From positions 835,451-899,450 of the forward strand of contig NZ_JAAWWK010000002.1 in NCBI RefSeq assembly GCF_012272835.1: DNA of 64,000 bases, in the 5' to 3' direction. Below the pieces are notes generated by a model. The model did not search any database and was not told the DNA's origin. It saw only the letters and a program-made list of their open reading frames with translations. This stretch comes from Spongiibacter thalassae. Lineage in GTDB: Bacteria > Pseudomonadota > Gammaproteobacteria > Pseudomonadales > Spongiibacteraceae. Position 1 is the stretch's first letter, and the number at the start of each line of letters is the position of its first letter. Below, in pieces: positions 48,212-58,735 of the stretch. The position numbers and the translations under genes are program-made.

Positions 48212-49376
48212 GCCGCTATTTCGCACAGCCTTCGCGGCCGTCGATAGGCACTTGCTTCCCGTTGAAGGTGTGAGCTTGCTGGAGCAGGTACAGGCTCTGA
48301 TCAGTTCGCATGGCGGGGTACTGTATACCAATGACCTCAGCACCATGTTCCAGGATGAAGCGGGCACACAGCCAGTGACATCACCCGGTGACCCGATCGC
48401 GCTATGGCTTGATTCAGGCCAAGGTGGATTGGGCAGCCTCGGTGTAGAGCGCGTCACCAATGGCGACTTCAGCAGTGGTGAAACAGGATTTACCGAGCTT
48501 GGTGGAAACAGCATAACCGTAGCCGGTGGGCAAGCCACGCTATCCCGCGCAGTTGGTGGCAGCGAGCCAGTGGTGAGCTTCAGTGTCGATACAGAGGCAG
48601 GAAAAAGCTACTTGATCTCAGTCGATGTTATCGATCGCAGCGACATGGGCGCGAATGCATTTGGCGTTTACGCCGATGATGTCGCACTGCTGAGTACCAC
48701 GGCTTCCGGGGTGTCACAGCTCTTGTTTCATGCCTCAGCAACGGAAACAGCAACGTGGCAGCTGAGAATCATGGGAGGTACGCCGCTCACCTCGTCGCGC
48801 GACATTGTGATTGATGAACTTTCGGTGAGGGAGGTGCCGGGGCACCATGCTGTTCAAACGACGGCGGCCGCTCAGCCAGTGCTTCAGCAGGATGGCAGCG
48901 CATTCTATTATCTGGATTTCGATGGTGTCGATGACCTGCTGGCTGGGCTGAATTCTGTTACGTTATCGCAACCAAGCACCGTCTCTATTTGCTTTAGCGT
49001 CCCGGCAGCGGGGACCTCCCGTCCTTTGTTATCAGGTACCAGCCCGAATCGACACAACATGACAATCAATGGAACTGACCACCCCCTGATTTTTGCCGGC
49101 GGATCGTTGGTGGACACTGATACGACTATTGCAGTGAATGTGCCTTACATATTCACAGCCGAATTCAATGGCCCTTCCAGCTCAATCCGCATCAACAAAT
49201 CACAAACTGCCGGCGGTGGCGCGGGGACTGAGGGCTTATCTGGATTGTCGATAGGAGCGGGTGGTGGGGGTTCGCCGCCGAGCGAGGCAAGTGTCTACGC
49301 CGTGGCTATCGTCAGCGGCGTCTTGTCGGCCTCCGAAATGGCAGTGCTAGAGGATTACATCGAGAGTCTTTATTGA
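48204..49376 (+). CDS. LamG/concanavalin-like tail decoration protein
   Basis: A 390-aa protein. The N-terminal 30-75 residues (LSTMFQDEAGTQPVTSPGDP) are a common lead-in in phage structural proteins; residues 80-210 resemble a carbohydrate-binding module (VERVTNGDFSSGETGFTELG, SWQLR-type strands), and 225-390 a LamG jelly roll (YYLDFDGVDDLLAGLNSVTL, FTAEFNGPSSSIRINKSQTA). It may decorate the tail tube and bind sugars. Finding it between tail tube and tape measure is unusual. Confidence 0.75.
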   Translation: MFKPLFRTAFAAVDRHLLPVEGVSLLEQVQALISSHGGVLYTNDLSTMFQDEAGTQPVTSPGDPIALWLDSGQGGLGSLGVERVTNGDFSSGETGFTELGGNSITVAGGQATLSRAVGGSEPVVSFSVDTEAGKSYLISVDVIDRSDMGANAFGVYADDVALLSTTASGVSQLLFHASATETATWQLRIMGGTPLTSSRDIVIDELSVREVPGHHAVQTTAAAQPVLQQDGSAFYYLDFDGVDDLLAGLNSVTLSQPSTVSICFSVPAAGTSRPLLSGTSPNRHNMTINGTDHPLIFAGGSLVDTDTTIAVNVPYIFTAEFNGPSSSIRINKSQTAGGGAGTEGLSGLSIGAGGGGSPPSEASVYAVAIVSGVLSASEMAVLEDYIESLY

Positions 49377-49505
49377 GGTGAACCTGACCTCTGCTAGCCG
49401 CTTCTTCGAGCGATAAATCCACGATCCGATCCCAATACTAATACCCCTTTCTTCGCACGGCCCCACGCTGTGCATACAACCTCTTCCCTATAGCGGTGCC
49501 TTCCC

Positions 49506-52500
49506 ATGGCTTTAAAAGACCAAACCGTTAACCTCATTCTTCGTGCAAAAAACTTCTTGTCTGGCGATACCGCGAAGGCTGCCGACAGTGTCGATGGCCT
49601 GGCCAAAAGCGCGGACAGATTGAAAGGCGAACTGCGAGCCCTCGAGGACAATCAAGGGCTCGTTAAGCAGTTTGAAAAAACCGAAAAGGCTGTTGAGCGC
49701 ACGTCTGCCGCCTATGATCGGGCTCGCCTTCGAGCAGACAAGTTAGCCGACAAAATCGATAAAGTGGGTGTGCCTACACAGCGTCAAGCCCAGGAGTTTG
49801 ACGCTGCTCAAAAAGCGGTTAATGCGGCTGAACGCGCGTACCAACGGGCCGAAAAAAGTCTGGGCGAGCTGGCTGAAGAAGCCAACCAAGCTGGCATCAA
49901 CCTTGAGGATCTAAACGGTGAGCAACGCCGGTTGGCGGAGCGAGCAAAGACAGCCCGCCGGGAACTCGATGACCTGGGCAACGACACCGAAAAAACCGAT
50001 TCTCGCTTCCTCTCTTTCCGCAAAAACCTCTCGAACAGTGTTGTTACCCTTGGCAAGTTGGCCGCCGCCGCGACTGCCGCGGGTGCTGCTCTTGCGGTAG
50101 GGGCGCTAACCCGTTTCACATCTTCCCAGGCCGATCTGGCTCGTCAGACCCTGGCGAGCGCAGAAGCCTTCGATATCTCGGCTGAGACACTCCAAGAGTG
50201 GCAATACGCCTTTGATCGCGTCGGCATCAGTGGCGAAAAAACCGCCGATATTATGAAAGATGTCGCCGAGAAGATCGGTGATGCCTTTCTAACCGGTGGT
50301 GGTGAAGCCGCGGAGGTAATCAGTGGGCTAAATCTTAACATCGAGCAACTGGTTCGGCTCAAGCCGGATGAGCAGATTCTTGCGATCTCCGACCGGCTGA
50401 AAGGGATGCCCAAGCCGGCTCAGATCCAAATTTTGGAGGCATTGGCTAACGATGCGTCGTTGCTGTTGCCACTTCTGGAAAATAATGCCGAGAAGCTCCG
50501 CGAGCTGTCGGAGGAGGCTCGGCAGAGAAACGCAATATTTAGCGAGGAAGAACTCCGAACCTTAGCTGACGTTGATAGTCAGCTTTCAAAAATATCAGCG
50601 AGCTTGTCTGGGTTTGTAAAAAAAATAGCGTTAAGCGCGGCCCCAGCATTTAAACGGCTGGCTACAGCGATAGATCAGGCTTTAAATGATCGACCGGAGC
50701 TCATTCGGAAGGTTACTGAAGCCGTTGCATCGTTTAGTGATACCGCCGTTAATGGGATTCTTGGCCTAGTCCAAGCATTGAAGGTCTTGGCCGGAGCGGT
50801 AAACGAAAACCTCGCGGCAATAGGATTAATGGGTAAAGCTCTTGTCGCGCTGAAGTTGGCTTCATTTTCCCAGTCCGCCGCGAAACTGGCGGGTACGCTC
50901 GGTGGAGCACTTGTTACTGGGACAACAGCGGCGGCGTCCGCCACTAGGACACTTGGTATAGCCCTGCGCGCGCTTCCATTTTTGGCATTAGTTGAAGGCG
51001 TCACTTATACGGCTGCGGCCTATCTTAAGCTAAAGAGGGCGCAGAACGAACTGGCGAAGAGTCAGCAGTTGCAGGAAGAGGTGCAGGAAGAAGCCAACCG
51101 ACGAATGGCTGAGTTCCAAAAGCAAACGGGCCTGTCTGTAACGTCCCTCAAAGATATGATTCGCCTAATGGAAGAAGGCGTGGTGGTTCAGGATGAATAC
51201 AGTGGCAAGTGGCGCCTGGCGGCCGATGAGATTTCGGATGCTGAGAGGGCGCTTCGGAGTAAGCTAAAAGCGTCGAAAGAGGCCAAAACTGAGCTGGCCA
51301 AATTTGAAACGGTGGTTCAGTCGCTGATATTTGCGTTCAGAGAAAGTAAGGGGGCTGGAGAGACGCTGGAGCAAAGCATTGCAGCGCTGGGCAGTAAAGC
51401 GCTGAACAGTGGTGTATCTGGCATTCAAGCGCTTTCAATCAGTCTTGAGCGATTAGCTCTGGAAGGCGAAGGAACGAGGCAAGAGCTGTCCGACGGGCTC
51501 GCGACATTTCTTAAAGATCTGAGTGGCAAACAGTTCACAGCGTTTGGTGCAGCGATTACCAAAGAGCTTGAACGCATCAATTCAGCGTCTGGTGAGACCA
51601 GTAATCGCTTGTCGTTTATGGCAACGCTACTAGACGCAACGCTCACAGCTGCGGCACAACGTGCGGGTATCGACATCGGCGAGGTGCTGGAGGGCATCAG
51701 CCAGGACAGCCGCGAGGGTATTCTGGCGTTTCAGCAATTGGTCAAACAAATCAGCCTTTCGGGGCTTGCAGCGGAGCAAGCGGATAAATTAATCAAAGCT
51801 GGTCTGAAGCAGACTCTTGAGGGGCTGGATACCTCGGAGGAAATACAGGCCACGATCACGTCGCTCCAGGCGCTTGCGGAGGCGGGTGATCTGTCCGCTA
51901 GTCAGGTTGCGGATTTATTGGCACTGGTGAACAAGCGCGGCGAGGAGATTGCTCGCTCGTTGGAGGGGGCGGGTGATGCTGGCGTCGACGCCGGCAACCA
52001 AATCGCCCAGGGCATGGAAACCGCGCAGGATTCGGTGCGAGAGCTGGGCGAAGAAGTCAGCCGGGCGGAGCAAGCCATTGGTGACACGGCGGTCAGGGCC
52101 AAGGCGATAGGCGAGCGCGTTGCAGGCTTTTACAACACCGTTACCGCCAACCTCGCGAGCCTGAGTCAAAAAGCCCACGACGCCTTTCAAAACATCACTG
52201 GTGGCCGGTCTGCCGCGCGAGGCATCGACGAAACACGCGCAAAGCTTAAAGCCGTCGAAGCCCAGATACGGTCGATGCAGCAGGCGGTGCACGTTGACCG
52301 CAGCGGTATTGTCGACTGGATGAAAGACACTTCCGTCGCGGCCGCGACGGTTGAGCGCGATTTCTATCGCCAGAAACTGGCACTGGAGGAGCTGCTCGAG
52401 CGTTTCGAGAGCGGCAACCATCGAGTGGCGGGGCTGGGGCTTACCGTTGATGAGGTCTCGCGTCGCTTTGATCTGTTGGATGAACAGGATTTGTCGCAGT

Positions 52501-53036
52501 TGCAGGGGTCTGTGGCGCGTGTGCGGGACGAAGTCGCCGGCTTGCAGGATTCCCTGGAAGACACGATCAGCAGCTTGCGTCAGGAACTCGCCAGCCTCGA
52601 AGGCGACACGGTTGAGCTGGAACGCTTGCGGTATCAGGAAGCGCGCCTTGAACTCCAGGAGCAATTGAATCGGGCCCGGTCGTTGGGTGATCGCAATGCG
52701 ATCGCAGCGGCCCAGGAAGCACTCTCGCTACAAAAGCAGGCCTATGATCTTCGCGTGCAGCAAGCGCGGGAGCGCGATCTCGAGGATCGGCGCCGCGCCG
52801 CAGAGCAGGCTGCTGAAGAGGAACGTCGCCGGCAGGAACGCGAAGCCGAGCAGCGTGAGCAAACCGCCGCGGCCTTTTCTCAAGAGCGCCGACAGGCCAC
52901 GTCACAGCCCGCACAGGGCGACAGTATTCGATTACAACTTCCCAACGGCCGCACCGCAGAACTCAGCGGGCCTACGGCCGACATTAACCGATTGCTCGAA
53001 TTTCTGAGCGAAGCCGGATTGAGGGCCAACCAGTGA
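49506..53036 (+). CDS. Tail tape measure protein
   Basis: A 1176-aa protein that sets tail length. The first 200 residues are coiled coil (AADSVDGLAKSADRLKGELR, RARLRADKLADKIDKVG), followed by a hydrophobic stretch (LGKLAAAATAAGAALAVGAL), an assembly region (TLQEWQYAFDRVGISGEKTA), more hydrophobic helices about 450-520, and a charged C-terminal coiled coil rich in Arg/Glu/Gln (about 1080-1150). The last codon overlaps the next start by 4 bp (GTGA). Confidence 0.92.
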   Translation: MALKDQTVNLILRAKNFLSGDTAKAADSVDGLAKSADRLKGELRALEDNQGLVKQFEKTEKAVERTSAAYDRARLRADKLADKIDKVGVPTQRQAQEFDAAQKAVNAAERAYQRAEKSLGELAEEANQAGINLEDLNGEQRRLAERAKTARRELDDLGNDTEKTDSRFLSFRKNLSNSVVTLGKLAAAATAAGAALAVGALTRFTSSQADLARQTLASAEAFDISAETLQEWQYAFDRVGISGEKTADIMKDVAEKIGDAFLTGGGEAAEVISGLNLNIEQLVRLKPDEQILAISDRLKGMPKPAQIQILEALANDASLLLPLLENNAEKLRELSEEARQRNAIFSEEELRTLADVDSQLSKISASLSGFVKKIALSAAPAFKRLATAIDQALNDRPELIRKVTEAVASFSDTAVNGILGLVQALKVLAGAVNENLAAIGLMGKALVALKLASFSQSAAKLAGTLGGALVTGTTAAASATRTLGIALRALPFLALVEGVTYTAAAYLKLKRAQNELAKSQQLQEEVQEEANRRMAEFQKQTGLSVTSLKDMIRLMEEGVVVQDEYSGKWRLAADEISDAERALRSKLKASKEAKTELAKFETVVQSLIFAFRESKGAGETLEQSIAALGSKALNSGVSGIQALSISLERLALEGEGTRQELSDGLATFLKDLSGKQFTAFGAAITKELERINSASGETSNRLSFMATLLDATLTAAAQRAGIDIGEVLEGISQDSREGILAFQQLVKQISLSGLAAEQADKLIKAGLKQTLEGLDTSEEIQATITSLQALAEAGDLSASQVADLLALVNKRGEEIARSLEGAGDAGVDAGNQIAQGMETAQDSVRELGEEVSRAEQAIGDTAVRAKAIGERVAGFYNTVTANLASLSQKAHDAFQNITGGRSAARGIDETRAKLKAVEAQIRSMQQAVHVDRSGIVDWMKDTSVAAATVERDFYRQKLALEELLERFESGNHRVAGLGLTVDEVSRRFDLLDEQDLSQLQGSVARVRDEVAGLQDSLEDTISSLRQELASLEGDTVELERLRYQEARLELQEQLNRARSLGDRNAIAAAQEALSLQKQAYDLRVQQARERDLEDRRRAAEQAAEEERRRQEREAEQREQTAAAFSQERRQATSQPAQGDSIRLQLPNGRTAELSGPTADINRLLEFLSEAGLRANQ

Positions 53037-53413
53037 CACTTGATGGCATCGATATTACCGACAACCTGGTTTGGGTAGATGAGTTCCAGTTTAACCAGAT
53101 CGAGCAAAGTCAGGAGCGGAGTCTGACCGGAGGGCTGATCGTCCAGGAGGGCGTCAAGCGTTATGGCCGCCCGATCACCCTGCGGGGATGGTTGCCCCGG
53201 GCGACGCTGGATCTTCTGTTTGCCTTAGAGGCGACGCCGGCCACCGCAATGACGTTGGTGTTGGCTGACGCCCGCACATTCAGTGTGATTTTCAACCGCA
53301 CCCGTATTGCCATTGAGGCCGACGAGGTCGCCCCTTACACCAAGGCCAGCACCGAGCCTGACTGGCAGTACCAAACAACACTAAACCTGTTAACCGTGGA
53401 GCCCAGCGCATGA
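53033..53413 (+). CDS. Distal tail protein-like
   Basis: A 126-aa protein from GTG 53033, overlapping the tape measure stop. The start MTLDGIDITDNLVWVDEFQF and GRPITLRGWLPRATLDLLFA resemble the first domain of distal tail or tail-hub proteins. It probably caps the tail tube below the tape measure. Confidence 0.7.
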   Translation: MTLDGIDITDNLVWVDEFQFNQIEQSQERSLTGGLIVQEGVKRYGRPITLRGWLPRATLDLLFALEATPATAMTLVLADARTFSVIFNRTRIAIEADEVAPYTKASTEPDWQYQTTLNLLTVEPSA

Positions 53414-56400
53414 CCATTACCAGCGCCGATATCAAGTTAATGCAACCGGAACGGCTGTCGGACGACGCCGACGGCGGCGGTCAGATGACGGGCCTGCCGG
53501 TCGTCGATGGCGACATCAATAATCTGTTTGAAGATATCTCCCGGGTGAACCGCACCTACGGCAGCGTCAGCATGCGGAAAGCCTTTCTCAAAGTGGATAC
53601 GGCGACCGCGGACCTTTATCTGGACTCCCACGCCATCCTGAGTGCTCAACCCGCCGACCCGAATGTAACGGGCCTGCTTTTCAGCACCGAGGACTTCTAC
53701 GACGAGCGAGTGCAAGCGCGGGTGGCCGTCGAGTCATTCGTGATTCAAGGCCCGGTGACCGGGCTGCAATTGCGCGGCACACAGCTAAAGGGACAGCGAG
53801 CCTTGATTTGCTATGCGCCTTCGGTAAACACGGTACCGTCTCCCGAAGTCGGCGAAACCTACATGCTCCAGATCAACGACGACCTGGAGACTCGTCAGTT
53901 CATCAAAGTTCTGGGCGTTGAGCAAAGCTCGGAGATATTTACCTACGAAGTTGAGGGTGGGAACATCCGCACCTTCCGCGCCGAGCAGTATGTTCTGTCG
54001 ATTTCCACCGATTTAAAACAGGATTACCCAGCAGAATCGCCCAGTCCACTGGCGGATAATGCGGCTCGCCTTTACTCAACGCAGCCCGCGTCATCGGGCA
54101 AGTACTACGGCACGACGACGCTTGCAGAGCAAGCCCTCGCGGGTGATACAGCCATCACGGTCACCGACACCTTCGCCCCCATCGTGCCGACCGCAAGCAC
54201 TGAAACGCCTGTGGTGGACCAGCGCCCCGGCGGTTTTTCCTCCTTGGTAGTCGAATCGGCGGACGCTGATATCACGTTATCAGTGACCGTTGCCGGCGGA
54301 GCCACCAGCCTGCTGCCGTGCGCGATCGTGCCAGGATCAATGTCCCTGGTCTTGTCCGGCGTGACCTACACCGACAAGGGCGGGATTTTCGTCAACGGCA
54401 GCGGCGATCCTGCGCAGCTTGATGGCGCTGAGATCGATTACCTGAGCGGCATTATCTCCTGGGGAACAGCTACGGCCTCCGGCACCGGCAACCTTACTTT
54501 TCGCTCGGGCGCGTTGTACCAGCGACTGCCGAACACCGGCACCATCAGCATCGTTGATGGCAATCGCAACTTTAACTACGTGATGACCCTGGACCCCGCG
54601 CCGGCGCCGAAGACATTTCATGCCTCGTATCAATACCTGGGCAAGTGGTACTACATCTATGATGACGGATCCGGCGTGCTCATCGGTGACGGCTCTGGGC
54701 AGATTAACTTTGACACAGGGTCAGTGGTTTTGACCCTGCAGGCGCAGCCGGACGCGGACTCGCTGATCTTTTATCGCTGGGCCGAGGGCGGAATATTTGC
54801 AAAAGCTGCAGACATTGCCTTCACCGGACCCTCTCCGGTTCGACTGACGACATCGCAAGCACCCGTGAAACCGGGAACGTTTACCTTGTCGTGGGACGAG
54901 GGTGGCGTCGGCAAAACAGCCACCGAGGCCGGAGACGGCGTGCTGACCGGAGACGCCACCGGCACGATTGATTATGCCCGTGGCGTGATATCACTGACCT
55001 CGGGCAATGCGCCCGATGACGACTACACTCTCGACTACACCTTTAAGGATGCGGTGCCCACCGTCACCACTATCGCGCTATCGGACAATCTCAATCAGAG
55101 CGATGTGACCTTCACTTTGCCCACCGGCATCGCGCCAGGCGGCCTACGATTTGATCTGGTTAAGTCGTACAAGCGGCAAGTGCTCGACGAAAACGATGTG
55201 GTGCTTAGCGAGTGGTATGAGGAGGTGACGGCTTCGTTCTATGACGATGGCAACGGCAATATGAAAGAGCGCCATCACCAGGACGTCTTCGTCGGCACGA
55301 TCAATTACAGCACCGGCGACGTGGTGCTGTGGGGCACCGAGATATTCCAAAGCCGACGCGTGAAAGCCAACGCCAAAGCGGTATCGGCAGTGGTGGGGTA
55401 CGCCCAGGAGTACTACACCAAGCAGCAGGGTGAGAACTTGCCCGAGATCCTGCTCGCGCAATCGATCGACATCAACCACAACCAGGCCACTGACGTAGAC
55501 ACGACGCAGCAAGACACCCGCGCCTACAACGCGCAGCCCTGGAACTTCACTCTTGCCCGCCAGTACGACATCGTGCCAGGAAGCGTGATACTCGATATCG
55601 ACGGCGCGATTTGGTTTGACGATGGCGACGGCCGCTTGCTGCACAGTTACGACACGACCACCGGCACCGGAGTGGTGGCTGGCACCATTGACTACGGCTC
55701 GGCCGACTGCACCATCCCGTACTACGCTGGGCGAGCGCACACCGCGACGATCACGCCAGTGGCAACGCTAATCGGCAAAAGCTGGGGCGTGTTTCGGGGC
55801 GGCCGGTTTCTGACGTCAGCCTCTCCGCTGCGGCCCAGTGGCTTCAATATTCGCGGCGACAATATCAACACTGGCACGCAGTACAACGGCGAGGCTGACC
55901 ACGAGGGCGTTATCACAGGCGATGGTATCACCGGATCGGTAGACCTTCAGGACGGCTTTGTGCAGGTCGAATTTCCGGCGCCGGTATCCGACTCCACCGT
56001 GTTTTATAACGCCGTTTCGTTTAAGCAGATCCCGCTCGACGAGGACATTCTCGGCCTTGACCCTGTGCGCTTGCCTGGGGATGGGCGAGTCCCAATCTTG
56101 CGGGATGCCGACATACTGGTCATCACCCACACCCAAAAAGACCTGATCCCGTCGCCGGGCGATGGCGTCGTCGTTAATGCCGGGCGGGATAAGCTCTACG
56201 ACGGGTGGATCGAGGACGACGAAGCCACCCGCTTATCTCCAGCCCAGTACACCCTGGACAAGGCTGCTGGGACCGCAACGCTCGCCACCCCATTTACTGC
56301 AGAAGATGCGCAGAGCAACCCGCTGGTCGGCGACCTGCACTTTGTGCATCGAATTGATGACATGGCGTTGTGTACCGAGGCTCGCATCAGCGGCCGTCTG

Positions 56401-56910
56401 CAGCTGGCGCAGCCGCTTTATCACGACTTCCCTGTGGCGGACACCTGGGTGGCTTCCGCCGTTTACCTGGGGAGCCTCAGAGCCAAAACGCAGGACTGGG
56501 TTAGCTATACCACTGACCCGGGTGACTACGACGGCGAAGGCACACCGACCAACGCCCAATACAACCTGATCGCTTACCCGATTGCGATCGACAATCGGGG
56601 CGCGGTGCCGGATCGCTGGAAAATCAAATTCAACTCGACCACGACCTTTGAGCTGTTCAGCGAGCAGCGCGGGCTGGTGGCCTCAGGCGATACCGGTACC
56701 GACTTCAGCCCAACGAACCCGCAGACCGGCACGCCGTACTTCACCATCGTCGCATCAGGCTGGGGCAGTGGTTGGAGTACGGGCAACACCGTGCGCTTTG
56801 ATACGGAGGCCGCTGCGGCCCCGCTGTGGCTAATCCGCACTGTACTGCCGGGCCTTGCGACGGTGGACGATGATCAGCTGAAAATCGAGCTACGTGGAGA
56901 TCACAACTGA
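53410..56910 (+). CDS. Large tail tip/hub protein (1166 aa)
   Basis: Starts 4 bp before the end of the previous gene. Beta-rich throughout, with repeated strand-turn modules such as GAEIDYLSGIISWGTATASG, GSGQINFDTGSVVLTLQAQP and ATGTIDYARGVISLTSGNAP, showing three or more related units each built around a G-x-I-x-Y/F-x-x-G-x-(I/V) core. The end has DRWKIKFNSTTTFELFSEQR. A tail hub/tip or receptor-binding scaffold is inferred from size and place; no enzymatic motif was found. Confidence 0.75.
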   Translation: MTITSADIKLMQPERLSDDADGGGQMTGLPVVDGDINNLFEDISRVNRTYGSVSMRKAFLKVDTATADLYLDSHAILSAQPADPNVTGLLFSTEDFYDERVQARVAVESFVIQGPVTGLQLRGTQLKGQRALICYAPSVNTVPSPEVGETYMLQINDDLETRQFIKVLGVEQSSEIFTYEVEGGNIRTFRAEQYVLSISTDLKQDYPAESPSPLADNAARLYSTQPASSGKYYGTTTLAEQALAGDTAITVTDTFAPIVPTASTETPVVDQRPGGFSSLVVESADADITLSVTVAGGATSLLPCAIVPGSMSLVLSGVTYTDKGGIFVNGSGDPAQLDGAEIDYLSGIISWGTATASGTGNLTFRSGALYQRLPNTGTISIVDGNRNFNYVMTLDPAPAPKTFHASYQYLGKWYYIYDDGSGVLIGDGSGQINFDTGSVVLTLQAQPDADSLIFYRWAEGGIFAKAADIAFTGPSPVRLTTSQAPVKPGTFTLSWDEGGVGKTATEAGDGVLTGDATGTIDYARGVISLTSGNAPDDDYTLDYTFKDAVPTVTTIALSDNLNQSDVTFTLPTGIAPGGLRFDLVKSYKRQVLDENDVVLSEWYEEVTASFYDDGNGNMKERHHQDVFVGTINYSTGDVVLWGTEIFQSRRVKANAKAVSAVVGYAQEYYTKQQGENLPEILLAQSIDINHNQATDVDTTQQDTRAYNAQPWNFTLARQYDIVPGSVILDIDGAIWFDDGDGRLLHSYDTTTGTGVVAGTIDYGSADCTIPYYAGRAHTATITPVATLIGKSWGVFRGGRFLTSASPLRPSGFNIRGDNINTGTQYNGEADHEGVITGDGITGSVDLQDGFVQVEFPAPVSDSTVFYNAVSFKQIPLDEDILGLDPVRLPGDGRVPILRDADILVITHTQKDLIPSPGDGVVVNAGRDKLYDGWIEDDEATRLSPAQYTLDKAAGTATLATPFTAEDAQSNPLVGDLHFVHRIDDMALCTEARISGRLQLAQPLYHDFPVADTWVASAVYLGSLRAKTQDWVSYTTDPGDYDGEGTPTNAQYNLIAYPIAIDNRGAVPDRWKIKFNSTTTFELFSEQRGLVASGDTGTDFSPTNPQTGTPYFTIVASGWGSGWSTGNTVRFDTEAAAAPLWLIRTVLPGLATVDDDQLKIELRGDHN

Positions 56911-57992
56911 TGCCAGTGACGATTTATAAAAGCACCGACGCAAACGCCCCGGCCAAGCCTAGCACTGGGGCAGATACCCCCAAGTACATCATGGACATAT
57001 TCAAGGCGTGTCTGGTTGATGGGTATTCAGGCAAGGCCGCTGCGGGCTGGACGCTCGACTACAACGATACGACGGCGGGCAAGGAGCGGATGGCGCTGTC
57101 CAACGGAAACGGTGTCATCGAATTTGTGCAGCACCGCAACAACCACATCGTGATGCTGCTTTGGGACAGCATCACGACCCCCGGTGTGGGGGCGTTCTAC
57201 GATGACGCCTTCAACGACGTAATGAGCGATGGCGTAAACGGTATAAAACATCTCTCGAAGCCTACGCCCGGGGCGGAATCGGAGGACGTACCTGCGATAT
57301 ACACATGGAACCTCTTCACCGGAAGTCAGTATGACTGGACTCTCTATGCTAATGACAAGGCCGCTTGGTTGAGATTTCACTATCCAGAGGGGCACGCCTC
57401 TGCGGAAGCGGGAGATAGCCTTGGTTATAGCGCGTCCTACCACCCTCTCTTGTTTTTAGGGGCGATACAGTCGCCAGATTTAGCCCGGGATTCTTTCGGT
57501 AACTTCTTTCTTGCCTACGGGGGGTACATCAAGCCTAACCTGACTTCGGGAAACACCTCCGCCACACAGCATATTGCCCACATGCTAGGGTTACGAACCC
57601 CGATGGGGACGGTGCCGGACTACGCCGTAAATACCCCTGTCTTCGACATCGAGTACGCCCAACGCGGGACATACGACCACAACCCGCTGAGCCCAGTGAG
57701 GGAGGTCAGTCGGTTTACGGTGACGTACATGGGGGCGGATGTTCCAAAGCCGTCCCATTGGAGCAATACATCTCAAGCCGAGTACCATTTTGCTTACCTG
57801 CCGGGCGCACTGACCCTTGGCAGGGACAATGGCAGCAACGGAGGTTTTTGGGGCAACTGGTCGCTGGAGAACGGCTTTACTTGGAACCAGCAAACATCCG
57901 TTATCGGGGGATTGAGCGTCTTCCCTGCCGGGGTGCTTAACTCTACTTCGGCAGGGACGGGCCTCACTGACGATGCCGGATGGTGGCCGTGA
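56910..57992 (+). CDS. Tail tip-associated protein (360 aa)
   Basis: Begins at the ATG overlapping the previous stop (TGATG). A mixed alpha/beta protein, rich in aromatic and Gly residues (FWGNWSLENGFTWNQQTSVI), without a family I can name. Its AT content is slightly higher than the neighbours and its end (LTDDAGWWP) overlaps the next gene. Possibly part of the adhesion apparatus. Confidence 0.65.
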   Translation: MPVTIYKSTDANAPAKPSTGADTPKYIMDIFKACLVDGYSGKAAAGWTLDYNDTTAGKERMALSNGNGVIEFVQHRNNHIVMLLWDSITTPGVGAFYDDAFNDVMSDGVNGIKHLSKPTPGAESEDVPAIYTWNLFTGSQYDWTLYANDKAAWLRFHYPEGHASAEAGDSLGYSASYHPLLFLGAIQSPDLARDSFGNFFLAYGGYIKPNLTSGNTSATQHIAHMLGLRTPMGTVPDYAVNTPVFDIEYAQRGTYDHNPLSPVREVSRFTVTYMGADVPKPSHWSNTSQAEYHFAYLPGALTLGRDNGSNGGFWGNWSLENGFTWNQQTSVIGGLSVFPAGVLNSTSAGTGLTDDAGWWP

Positions 57993-58735
57993 TGCCAGTA
58001 CAGATTCGTATTTGTGACTCGATAGAAACGCCGAACATCCAGTGGAAAGACTTCACCGTTGTGATAAACGATGCGAACCCGGACGCGGTAATCCCATTTC
58101 ACACGTTTGTAAGAAACCGCCCCTTCGCCAAGTCTGCGGTGGTGACAGCCTCGGGAACACTGCGCCTCGACGTTTCGCAATTCCCCCCGGTCGTATCGGT
58201 AATGGCGATGGCTGGCGGGGGGCAAAAAGTCTACTTTGGCAGGGACATCGACCTCGTCAACGACACCTCAATTACCCTGTACGCGATTGATGAAAGCGGT
58301 GCAGGATCGGGCGGGGGCGGAGGATCACATCACGTCGCCGGGACCGTCACTATTGACGACGCATCCAAGGCGCGCAGCGTTCTTGTCATCAGCGACGACA
58401 CCGGCAGCGGGCGCAAGGTGCTCGCCGAGGAGGTCAGCGGCAGCGACGGGCTATTTGATATAGCGTATACCGGGTGGACGGGGCCAGTAATTGTTCTGGC
58501 TGTAGATAACTACGGGGCAGAATTTCAGACAGAAACGGCGCTCAACAGCGGTGACATCGTGCACCCCGCCGTGCCAAACGGCTACGTCTACGAAGTCACC
58601 GCGAGCGGCACAACCGGCACAACCGAGCCGCAATGGCCCTCGTCAGGCAGCGTGCAGAGCGGGAGCGTCACGTTTAACACCATACCCTACTACAGACCTG
58701 TAGCCAGCGGCCCGCTGCAGGGAGCGCCGGTTTAA
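57992..58735 (+). CDS. Tail-associated protein with Ig-like region (247 aa)
   Basis: From ATG 57992, which overlaps the stop of the upstream gene; the GTG 4 codons earlier is less likely. A Gly-rich hinge (GSGGGGGSHH) at about 105-115 separates an N-terminal beta domain from a carboxypeptidase-regulatory-like domain (VAGTVTIDDASKARSVLVIS, FDIAYTGWTGPVIVLAVDN). Such domains are common on phage tail tips. Confidence 0.7.
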   Translation: MPVQIRICDSIETPNIQWKDFTVVINDANPDAVIPFHTFVRNRPFAKSAVVTASGTLRLDVSQFPPVVSVMAMAGGGQKVYFGRDIDLVNDTSITLYAIDESGAGSGGGGGSHHVAGTVTIDDASKARSVLVISDDTGSGRKVLAEEVSGSDGLFDIAYTGWTGPVIVLAVDNYGAEFQTETALNSGDIVHPAVPNGYVYEVTASGTTGTTEPQWPSSGSVQSGSVTFNTIPYYRPVASGPLQGAPV

